A DNA stretch of 44,397 nt, taken from an uncultured Acidimicrobiales bacterium. Its GTDB lineage: Bacteria; Actinomycetota; Acidimicrobiia; Acidimicrobiales; CADCSY01. The first letter of the stretch is position 1, and the number at the start of each line of letters is the position of its first letter. Made by a program: the position numbers and the translations under genes. Shown piece after piece: positions 36,197 to 44,397 of this stretch. Location: positions 1-44,397 of the forward strand of contig CADCSY010000102.1 in assembly GCA_902805555.1 (NCBI GenBank), in the 5' to 3' direction. The notes under the pieces were generated by a model. It did no database searches and was not told the DNA's origin. It worked only from the letters and a program-made list of their open reading frames with translations.

Positions 36197-36326
36197 GAAC
36201 CGGCGGTCGGATCGGGTCCCAGACCCTGGATCCAGCCGCCAGAACGGAGCGGGCGCGCACCCGTCTCCGAACTGGCGGTCGGATCGGCTGCCAGACCCTG
36301 GATCCAGCCGCCAGAACCGAGCGGGC
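36197..36326. repeat. Two direct copies of a 58-bp element, 72 bp apart
   Basis: Copies at 36197-36254 and 36269-36326 differ at only a few positions. Each has a central palindrome CTGGATCCAG and outer arms CTGGCGG/CCGCCAG (first copy has one mismatch), so each can fold. They fill the divergent region between the carboxylase operon and the VOC gene. Confidence 0.8.
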
Positions 36327-36351
36327 AGGGCGCCTGTCCGACCTGGGCGCC

Positions 36352-36357
36352 TAAGGT
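36352..36357 (+). promoter_or_regulatory. Candidate leaderless -10 box (TAAGGT) for the VOC gene
   Basis: TAAGGT lies six bases before the ATC codon at 36364, the same geometry as TAGCGT before the HerA-like ATG. The TAA is also the in-frame stop that bounds the coding frame on its 5' side. Confidence 0.45.
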
Positions 36358-36363
36358 GCGGCG

Positions 36364-37068
36364 ATCGCCACCGGGATCCGCCTCCGACAGGTCGCCCTGG
36401 TCGCCAGGGACCTCGGCGCCACCACTGACGCCCTCCAGCGGTGCCTGCGCCTCCCGGCGCCGTACGCCGATCCCGGCATCGCCGAGTTCGGGCTCGCCAA
36501 CGCCGTCTTCGCCGCCGGTGACACCTTCCTCGAGGTCGTCTCGCCCGTCCGGCCGGACACGACCGCAGGCCGGTACCTCGACCGAAGGGGCGGCGACGCC
36601 GGCTACATGGCCATCTTCCAGGTCGACGACCTGGTCGCGGCCAGGGACCGGCTGCCCGGGCTCGGCGTGCGGGTCGTCTGGCGCGCCGACCTCACCGACA
36701 TGGCCGGCACCCACCTCCACCCCAAGGACGTGCCGGGCGCCATCGTCTCGCTCGACCGCCCCGAGCCGCCCGGGTCGTGGCGCTGGGCCGGGCCCCGGTG
36801 GATCGGTTCGCCGCCGCAGGATCGCGAGCCCGGGGGGATCAGGGGCATCACCGTGGCGAGTGCCGACCCGGACACCCTGGCGGCGCGGTGGGCGGAGGTC
36901 CTCGGCGTGCAGGCCGACGGGACGACCATCACCCTCGACGACGCGCAGGAGCTGGCGTTCGTGGCGGGGGACGACGAGGGCATCACCGACGTGCGCGTCG
37001 CCCGCCCGGGACCGCCCGGGACGGCGGTGGTCAGCGGCGTCCGCTTCCACCTGGAGGAGGTCCCGTGA
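36364..37068 (+). CDS. VOC/glyoxalase-fold protein, apparent ATC start
   Basis: 234 residues with two vicinal-oxygen-chelate modules: about 5-125 (RQVALVARDLGATTDALQ, DTFLEVVSP) and about 155-230 (IRGITVASADPDTLAARWAEVLGVQ). The frame has no ATG, GTG or TTG between the in-frame TAA at 36352 and an internal ATG at 36607, which would cut off most of the first module. The ATC at 36364 gives an ideal VOC start (ATGIRLRQVALVARDL) and sits six bases after a TAnnnT box, so it is taken as the start. The next gene overlaps as GTGA. Metal ligands are not obvious; function unknown, perhaps an isomerase or dioxygenase-like step in the neighbouring CoA pathway. Confidence 0.75.
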   Translation: MATGIRLRQVALVARDLGATTDALQRCLRLPAPYADPGIAEFGLANAVFAAGDTFLEVVSPVRPDTTAGRYLDRRGGDAGYMAIFQVDDLVAARDRLPGLGVRVVWRADLTDMAGTHLHPKDVPGAIVSLDRPEPPGSWRWAGPRWIGSPPQDREPGGIRGITVASADPDTLAARWAEVLGVQADGTTITLDDAQELAFVAGDDEGITDVRVARPGPPGTAVVSGVRFHLEEVP

Positions 37069-37898
37069 GCGGCACCGGCGAGCGCGACACCGGGACCGAC
37101 CACCTGAGGGCGGTGGTCGAGGACGGCGTCGGGACGATCACGATGGACCGGCCCGAGCGGCGCAACGCCCTCAGCGGGGACATGCTCACCGCCCTGGCCC
37201 GCACGCTCGCCGCCTTCGAGACCGACGACGACGTCGCTTGCGTCGTCCTCACCGGAGCGGGAGGGGCGTTCTGCGCCGGCGGCGACGTCAAGGGGATGGC
37301 GTCGGGGGGCGACGCCGGCGGCTCGGGCGGCTCCTCGATCGACGCCGTGGTCCACCTGCAGCGCCTCTCGCACCGGGCCACGAGTGGCAAGCTCCACGAG
37401 ATGCCGAAGCCGACCCTGGCGGCGATCTCCGGACCGGCCGCGGGGGCGGGCCTGTCGCTGGCCCTGGCGTGCGACCTGCGCTACGCAGCACGAGGCGCGG
37501 TCCTGACCACCGCCTTCGCCAAGGTCGGCTTCGCCGGCGACTACGGGGGGACGTGGTTCCTCACCCGCCTCGTCGGCCCGGCCAAGGCGAGGGAGCTCTA
37601 CTACCTGTCGGAGCGCCTCACCGCTGAAGAAGGCCTCGCCCTCGGGATCGTGAACGCCGTGTTCCCGGTCGAGGCGTTCGAGGCCGAGGTGGCGCAGGTG
37701 GCGAGGCGCCTCGCCGACGGGCCCCGGGTCGCCTACCGGTACATGAAGGAGAACCTCAACCGCGCCATGGACGCCGGGCTGGCCGAGTGCCTCGACCTCG
37801 AGGCGACGCACCACATCCGCACCGGAGGGACCGAGGACCACCGCGAGGCGGCCGCCGCCTTCGTCGAGAAGCGCGCACCGGTCTTCAGGGGTCGCTGA
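37065..37898 (+). CDS. Enoyl-CoA hydratase/isomerase family protein, PaaG-like
   Basis: 277-residue crotonase. Oxyanion-hole segments GAFCAGGDV and GPAAGAGLS are present, but both hydratase glutamates are missing (Ser and Ala/Phe region at the equivalent positions). Instead FAKVGFAGDYGGTWFLTRLVG carries D159 in the place of the catalytic Asp of PaaG (1,2-epoxyphenylacetyl-CoA isomerase: PDSGGTW). An isomerase role is therefore more likely than hydration. GTG at 37065 overlaps the VOC stop and has GGAGGAGG four bases upstream. Two-gene unit with the VOC protein. Confidence 0.88.
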   Translation: MSGTGERDTGTDHLRAVVEDGVGTITMDRPERRNALSGDMLTALARTLAAFETDDDVACVVLTGAGGAFCAGGDVKGMASGGDAGGSGGSSIDAVVHLQRLSHRATSGKLHEMPKPTLAAISGPAAGAGLSLALACDLRYAARGAVLTTAFAKVGFAGDYGGTWFLTRLVGPAKARELYYLSERLTAEEGLALGIVNAVFPVEAFEAEVAQVARRLADGPRVAYRYMKENLNRAMDAGLAECLDLEATHHIRTGGTEDHREAAAAFVEKRAPVFRGR

Positions 37899-38006
37899 GC
37901 ATCCGCCGGGCCGAGGCGCACCTGCGGCGGACCTCCTGCGGCCGGGGATCGTGGGAGGATGCCGAGCGGGGTGACGAGGCCGTCAGCCCCGGTGAGGGGA
38001 GCGCAC

Positions 38007-40592
<2,586 letters not shown>

Positions 40593-40593
40593 G

Positions 40594-40609
40594 GGACGCG
40601 GGGGCGTCC
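40594..40609. terminator. Hairpin after the fusion gene
   Basis: GGACGC-GGGG-GCGTCC, a 6-bp stem with a four-base loop starting two bases after the stop at 40592. No U-tract follows, so a terminator role is only suggested by position. Confidence 0.35.
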
Positions 40610-40756
40610 GTCCACCACGCCCCTCTGCGCGCATCGGCCGCCAGTCGACGACGCGGCTGCGCCACCCGGCGGGCCGAGGTGGTAGGACGGAGCACCCTGA
40701 CCGTCGCCGAACGGGGGAGGACCGATGCCGTTCCCGAGCACGTCACACCGGGGCCC

Positions 40757-41704
40757 ATGAGCCCGAGCGAGGGGTCGTCCCGGGCAGGCGTGCCGTTGAC
40801 GAACCTCGACGACCCCCTCTTCGACGGGTCCGGGGCCACGAAGCGGGATCTGGTCGACTACCTCGACGCCGTGGCCGACGCCATCCTCCCGGAGCTCGAG
40901 GACAGGCCCCTCTCGGTCATCCGTGCCCGACCCGGCCAGAAGCCGTTCATGCAGAAGAACGTCCCGAAGTCGACGCCGGACTGGGTGCGCACCACCACGA
41001 TGTGGGCCGAGGCGTCCCACCGCGACGTCACCTACGCGCTCTGCGACGACCGACGGACGCTGCTGTGGTTCGCGAACCAGCGCGCCGTCGAGTACCACCC
41101 TGCGCTCGTGCCCGTGGACCGGGACGCCGCGACGCACCTCGTGCTCGACCTCGACCCACCTGAGGGCGGCCCCTTCGCCGACGTGGTCCGGGTTGCCGAG
41201 CTCGTGCGCCAGGCCCTGGCCGAGGCGGGCCTCGCAGGTGCCCTGAAGACGAGCGGCTCGAAGGGCGTGCACGTGTTCGTGCCGCTCGACGAGGGGACCA
41301 CCCTCGAGGACACCGCGGCTGCCACGAGGGCGCTGGCGGCCCGCGCCGAGCGCCTCGACCCCGAGATCGCCACGACGGCCTTCGTCCGAGCGGAGCGGGC
41401 CGGCAAGGTGTTCGTCGACTCGACCCGGACCGGCGGCGCCACCGTCGTCGCCGCCTACAGCCCCAGGATCCGGCCCGCGGCGCCCGTGTCGTTCCCGCTG
41501 GCCTGGGAGGAGCTGGCCGAGGTGGTGCCGTCGGAGCTGACCATCCTCACCGCCGTGGAGCGCCTGGCGGGACGGGACCCGTGGAGGGAGGCGATGCCCG
41601 CCCCCGAGGTGCTTCCCCCCGACCTCGTCGAGGAGGGCCGGGAGATCCCCCTGGCCCGGGTGCAGGCCATGCACGAGGGGAAGCGCCGCGCCCGCCGCCC
41701 GTAG
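40757..41704 (+). CDS. LigD-type primase-polymerase domain protein, stand-alone
   Basis: 315-residue archaeo-eukaryotic primase (AEP) polymerase like the PolDom of LigD, used in non-homologous end joining to fill gaps with NTPs. Metal-binding D131 and D133 (LVLDLDPPEG) and D221 (FVDSTRT) are intact; KTSGSKGVHVFVPL and AAYSPRIRPAAPVSFPLAWEEL are family blocks. There is no ligase or nuclease domain in the same frame, and no ku gene in the window. ATG at 40757 has a weak ribosome site; the same frame is open to a GTG at 40679. Cytoplasmic, DNA-repair role inferred. Confidence 0.9.
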   Translation: MSPSEGSSRAGVPLTNLDDPLFDGSGATKRDLVDYLDAVADAILPELEDRPLSVIRARPGQKPFMQKNVPKSTPDWVRTTTMWAEASHRDVTYALCDDRRTLLWFANQRAVEYHPALVPVDRDAATHLVLDLDPPEGGPFADVVRVAELVRQALAEAGLAGALKTSGSKGVHVFVPLDEGTTLEDTAAATRALAARAERLDPEIATTAFVRAERAGKVFVDSTRTGGATVVAAYSPRIRPAAPVSFPLAWEELAEVVPSELTILTAVERLAGRDPWREAMPAPEVLPPDLVEEGREIPLARVQAMHEGKRRARRP

Positions 41705-41751
41705 GCGACGAGCGCGACGCCGAGCGCCATCCGGCTCGTGGCTGTGCCACC

Positions 41752-41767
41752 CGCCCGTCGGCGGGCG
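41752..41767. terminator. Small hairpin between converging genes
   Basis: CGCCCG-TCGG-CGGGCG, 6-bp stem with a four-base loop, 48 bases after the primase-polymerase stop and just before the larger hairpin. Confidence 0.35.
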
Positions 41768-41774
41768 ACCCGGC

Positions 41775-41811
41775 GGCCCGGGCCGGTGGCGCCGCGCCAC
41801 CAACCCGGGCC
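41775..41811. terminator. Long bipartite hairpin, probable bidirectional terminator
   Basis: Outer arms GGCCCGGG (41775-41782) and CCCGGGCC (41804-41811), a 2x2 internal loop (CC/AA), then inner arms GGTGGCG (41785-41791) and CGCCACC (41795-41801) around CCG. All 15 base pairs are perfect. It lies between two converging genes and reads equally from both strands. Confidence 0.6.
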
Positions 41812-41819
41812 ACCAGGGA

Positions 41820-42347
41820 TCAGCTGTCGGACTCCTCGGTCGCGACGGCGCTCAGGTAGGGCTGGCCCTCGAACTCCTCGAGCCCGGCGGTGTCGACGTC
41901 GCCGAGGTCGTCGATTCGGAGCTGCTCCTCGATCGTCCCCTCGACGCCGTACCCGGTGCCCTCCTCGACCTCGACGCCCTCGGCGTCCTCTGACCGCACG
42001 ACGACGATCGGGTCTCCGCCCTCGGTGGCCACCAGGAAGGCATCGGGGCTCAGCACCCGCTCGACAGGCCCGACGATCGCGACCTCGCAGCCGAAGAACG
42101 GCTCTGCGTCGCTGGCGACCTCGACGGTCTCGTCCTTGCCCTCCTTGCCTGCGTACTCGGGGCACTCCTGGCCGCTCAGCCCGACCCCCTCGGGGTCGTC
42201 GTCACCGGCGTTGCGGATGAGGAGGAAGGCGAGGGCTGCGAGCAGGAGGAGGCCGAGCAGCGCCCACAGCCAGCCCAGGCCCCTCTTCTTCTTCGTGTCG
42301 TTCCGTCCGCCGGCGCTCACCGAGCCGACGTTGCGTCCCTCTGCCAT
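41820..42347 (-). CDS. Single-pass membrane protein with external OB-like domain
   Basis: 175 residues. A basic N-terminus (NDTKKKRGLG) precedes one membrane helix (about 25-44, WLWALLGLLLLAALAFLLI), leaving the acidic C-terminal part outside. Residues 80-165 show alternating beta-strand pattern (CEVAIVGPVERVLSPDAFLV, VEEGTGYGVEGTIEEQL) that looks like a small OB-type barrel, similar in pattern to the C-terminal domain of the divergent sigma-factor fusion. Two Cys may form a disulfide. ATG at 42347 with GAGGAG eight bases upstream. Not recognised as a named family; function unknown. Confidence 0.8.
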   Translation of the reverse strand: MAEGRNVGSVSAGGRNDTKKKRGLGWLWALLGLLLLAALAFLLIRNAGDDDPEGVGLSGQECPEYAGKEGKDETVEVASDAEPFFGCEVAIVGPVERVLSPDAFLVATEGGDPIVVVRSEDAEGVEVEEGTGYGVEGTIEEQLRIDDLGDVDTAGLEEFEGQPYLSAVATEESDS

Positions 42348-42396
42348 GCTGTCTCTCCTCCTCCTGGTGTGACGACCGCCACGGAACACCCGGGCT

Positions 42397-42569
42397 GGTC
42401 GCACGGCAGGCGCATCTCGCCGAGCCTGGTGGGAGGAACGCCGCTGCCAGCCGGCCATTAGGTACGACCCCGGCGGCCTCGCACTCCGGTCGCACGGCAG
42501 GAGCATCTCGCCGAGCCTGGTAGGAGGTGCCCCGCCGCCGGGTGGCCATGAGGTAGGGCCCAGGCGGCC
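42397..42569. repeat. Two direct copies of an 82-bp intergenic element, 91 bp apart
   Basis: Copies at 42397-42478 and 42488-42569 share GGTCGCACGGCAG, GCATCTCGCCGAGCCTGGT and a final GGCGGCC, with divergence in the middle. They fill most of the 284-base region between two divergent genes. No coding capacity of convincing codon use is seen in them. Confidence 0.75.
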
Positions 42570-42619
42570 CTGCGGCGGGGCGGGAGCGCCGGGGATCGGG
42601 TGCGCCACGCCGATGTGGG

Positions 42620-42625
42620 TAACAC
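42620..42625 (+). promoter_or_regulatory. Weak leaderless -10-like box (TAACAC) for the sigma-factor fusion
   Basis: TAACAC lies exactly six bases before the GTG at 42632, the same spacing as the other TAnnnT boxes here, but the last T is C. There is no ribosome site, which supports a leaderless message. Confidence 0.3.
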
Positions 42626-42631
42626 CGCGAG

Positions 42632-43861
42632 GTGAAGACGCCCACATCACGAGCTCGGCCGCTCGACGTGGAGGAGGTGGACGAGCTCACGGCCGTGGTG
42701 CGGCGAGTCGTGCGGGCCAGGGTTCGCGACCCGCACCTCGTCGACGACATCGTGCAGGAGACGCTGACCCGCGTCCTGGCCCAGGGCGACGAGGTCGATC
42801 CGGTCGCCCGCCGACCGTATGCGATCGTCACCGCCACCAACCTGGTCTCGTCCACGTTCCGGGCCGAGGGCAGGCGCGCCCGCGGCATGCACCGTCTCGT
42901 CGATCCTGCAGCATCGGACCTCCCGGAGGACGAGCTGGTGCGGGGGGACGAGCGCGAGTCGATGAGCCACGCGATCACCCGGTTGAACGAGCGGGACCGC
43001 GAGGTGCTGATCTCCCACGAGGTGCACGACGTCTCGACCAAGGCGCTCGCCTCCGGCGCCGGCACGTCGGCGGGGGCCATCGCCGTGCGCCTGGCAGCGG
43101 CACGGGCGAAGCTCCGGCTCGAGTACGTGCTGGCGCACAGGCGGGAGGACCCGCTTCCCGCCCACTGCCGCTCCGTCCTCCTGGCCCTCTCCGCCGGCGA
43201 CCGCAGGCGCCAGTCTGCGCTCGACGCCGAGGGCCACGTCGGTTCGTGCGACCGGTGCTCCGAGCTGAGCAAGCCCCTGCTGGCCAGGAGCAGGGCCACG
43301 GTGGCGCTCGTCCCGCTCCTCGCCGTCCGCTGGGTGCTCGAGCACGGATCGTCGGCGGTGCGCCGCCACCCGAAGGCCTCCGCAGCCGGAGCCGCTGCCG
43401 CTGCCGCCGTGCTGGTCGTGGGACAGGCCGTCGTCACGGCGCCTCCGGAGGGAGGCGAGCCGCCGCCCGTGGAGGCAGCCGCCCCCCGGTCGGAGCGTCC
43501 GCCGGAGGACGCAGCCGGACCCGTGGCGGTCGACGGCGCCGATGTCCGCTCCCTCCCGGCCGACCAGCTCGCCGGTCGGCCGGTCCAGGTCCGCTCGGCG
43601 GTGATCGAGTCCGTGCCCGCCGACGAGGGCTTCTGGATCCAGGACGGCTCGGGTGGGCGGATCTGGGTGCAGCTCACGACCCACGACGAGTCGGCGATCG
43701 AGATCCGAGCCGGCGAGCGGGTGACCTTCGACGGGGTCCTCGTGGAGACACCCGAGGCGTTCCCGACGCAGGTCGGGGCGGAGCCGCCGGAGGGGGCGGC
43801 GGAGCTCGTCCCCGGGGGCGCCCACATCGAGGTGCCGGCAGCAGGGGTCGAGCCCGGCTGA
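42632..43861 (+). CDS. Sigma factor fused to zinc anti-sigma motif, membrane helix and external OB-like domain
   Basis: 409 residues in one frame. An ECF-type sigma factor spans about 10-170: region 2 (LVDDIVQETLTRVL, AIVTATNLVSSTFRAEGRR) and region 4 (LNERDREVLISHEV, AGAIAVRLAAARAKLRL). A zinc anti-sigma motif follows: H178-C179, then H202-x3-C206-x2-C209. A helix at about 249-268 (ASAAGAAAAAAVLVVGQAVV) crosses the membrane, followed by a Pro/Glu linker and an external beta-rich OB-like domain (about 305-395). The protein should be a membrane-tethered sigma factor needing cleavage or a shape change to act. Related sigma/anti-sigma fusions (for example ECF52-like groups) are known in actinobacteria; this external domain is unusual. 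Confidence 0.88.
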   Translation: MKTPTSRARPLDVEEVDELTAVVRRVVRARVRDPHLVDDIVQETLTRVLAQGDEVDPVARRPYAIVTATNLVSSTFRAEGRRARGMHRLVDPAASDLPEDELVRGDERESMSHAITRLNERDREVLISHEVHDVSTKALASGAGTSAGAIAVRLAAARAKLRLEYVLAHRREDPLPAHCRSVLLALSAGDRRRQSALDAEGHVGSCDRCSELSKPLLARSRATVALVPLLAVRWVLEHGSSAVRRHPKASAAGAAAAAAVLVVGQAVVTAPPEGGEPPPVEAAAPRSERPPEDAAGPVAVDGADVRSLPADQLAGRPVQVRSAVIESVPADEGFWIQDGSGGRIWVQLTTHDESAIEIRAGERVTFDGVLVETPEAFPTQVGAEPPEGAAELVPGGAHIEVPAAGVEPG

Positions 43862-43966
43862 CAGGCCGTCCTCGTCGGCGGCCCCGGACATCCGTCCACC
43901 GGTGCCTAATGCGCATCCGCCGAGGGCGTTCCAGCCAGTACGAGCGGAAGTCCCATCCAACAGAGC

Positions 43967-43981
43967 CGGCGCGAGGCGCCG
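43967..43981. promoter_or_regulatory. Hairpin just upstream of the PRC-barrel ribosome site
   Basis: CGGCGC-GAG-GCGCCG, a 6-bp stem with a three-base loop, immediately followed by AGAAGGAG, the ribosome site of the next gene. It could modulate access to that site or end transcription from the sigma gene. Confidence 0.35.
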
Positions 43982-43998
43982 AGAAGGAGCGCACCACC

Positions 43999-44397
43999 AT
44001 GGCAAGCGACATGACACTCGAGAGGCTCGACGGGCGGCCCGTGATCGGCAGCGACGGCAGCAAGATCGGGACGGTCGACGACATCTACTTCGACCAGGAC
44101 ACCCGTGAGCCGGAGTGGGCGCTGGTCAAGACCGGCCTGTTCGGCAGCAAGAGCACGTTCGTCCCGATCACCAACGCCACGGTGCAGGGCGACGAGCTGC
44201 AGGTCCCGTTCAGCAAGGACCAGGTGAAGGGCGCCCCCAACCTCGACGACGACGGGGAGCTCAGCCAGGACGAGGAGGCCATGCTCGCCCAGTACTACGG
44301 GATGTCCTACAGCGAGGCCCCGTCGGACAGCGGCCTCCCCCAGGGTGGTGGCCAGGCGACCCAGACCACCCAGGCCGCCCAGCCGACCGTCGGTCGC
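43999..44397 (+). CDS. PRC-barrel domain protein, 3' end outside window
   Basis: 133 codons, no stop before the window ends. Residues 5-75 form a PRC-barrel (GRPVIGSDGSKIGTVDDIYF, then WALVKTGLFGSKSTFVPI), a small beta-barrel found in ribosome maturation and photosynthetic proteins and in stand-alone stress-type actinobacterial proteins. An acidic segment (LSQDEEAMLAQYYGM) and a Gln/Thr/Ala-rich linker follow, so a second domain is probably cut off. ATG at 43999 with AAGGAG nine bases upstream. It follows the sigma-factor fusion and may be one of its targets, which is only a guess. Confidence 0.85.
   Translation, partial: MASDMTLERLDGRPVIGSDGSKIGTVDDIYFDQDTREPEWALVKTGLFGSKSTFVPITNATVQGDELQVPFSKDQVKGAPNLDDDGELSQDEEAMLAQYYGMSYSEAPSDSGLPQGGGQATQTTQAAQPTVGR

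Noticed and set aside
34474-37050. Upstream extension of the biotin carboxylase frame
   Set aside because: This stretch is an off-frame reading of the carboxyltransferase gene; the GTGA overlap at 34470-34473 marks the real start.

Overview
The window is one continuous, very GC-rich stretch of bacterial chromosome with G/C-dominated third codon positions, many GTG starts and mycothiol-type and actinobacterial protein families. It fits a high-GC actinomycete; an acidimicrobial (Iamia-like) host is my best guess, but that is inference from gene flavour only. No rRNA, tRNA, CRISPR array, transposase or phage gene was seen. No gene-free gap exceeds 300 bases.

Layout. 1-216: a cut-off secreted-protein gene (minus) that appears frameshifted in its signal peptide. 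500-5536: housekeeping run on plus: bifunctional penicillin-binding protein, coiled-coil zinc-ribbon protein, small membrane protein, HerA-like ATPase. 5520-11621: an alpha/beta hydrolase (minus), a PAS-GGDEF diguanylate cyclase (plus) and a two-gene heterodimeric ABC exporter (minus). 11739-14116: a coupled plus pair, DHDPS-like aldolase/lyase and an Old Yellow Enzyme relative. 14194-22976: a minus run of catabolic genes: Baeyer-Villiger monooxygenase, class III CoA-transferase, 3-hydroxyacyl-CoA dehydrogenase, Gfo/Idh/MocA oxidoreductase, SDR, LacZ-type beta-galactosidase. 23168-25583: rhodanese (plus), zinc-type CDF transporter and secreted lipase (minus).

25694-36113 is a tightly packed minus-strand operon of eight genes, mostly with overlapping stop/start codons: carboxyltransferase, biotin carboxylase/BCCP, AtuA-like protein, TetR regulator, TIGR03084-type metal-binding protein, LiuC/AtuE-like hydratase, nitronate-monooxygenase-like flavoprotein, acyl-CoA ligase. 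It has a textbook promoter (TTGACA, 17-bp spacer, TACGGT) seven bases before a GTG start, and an 8-bp-arm inverted repeat overlaps it. It looks like an acyclic-terpenoid or branched acyl-CoA carboxylation pathway under its own TetR repressor. Divergently, 36364-40592 holds a VOC protein (apparently starting at ATC), a PaaG-like crotonase, and an 861-residue fusion of a Baeyer-Villiger monooxygenase with an HSL-type esterase.

40757-44397: a stand-alone LigD-type primase-polymerase (plus), a strong hairpin, a single-pass OB-like membrane protein (minus), and divergent from it a one-polypeptide sigma factor / zinc anti-sigma / membrane helix / external OB-like domain, followed by a truncated PRC-barrel gene. 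A recurring signal is a TAnnnT box 6-7 bases before the start codon, suggesting that leaderless transcripts are common in this organism.
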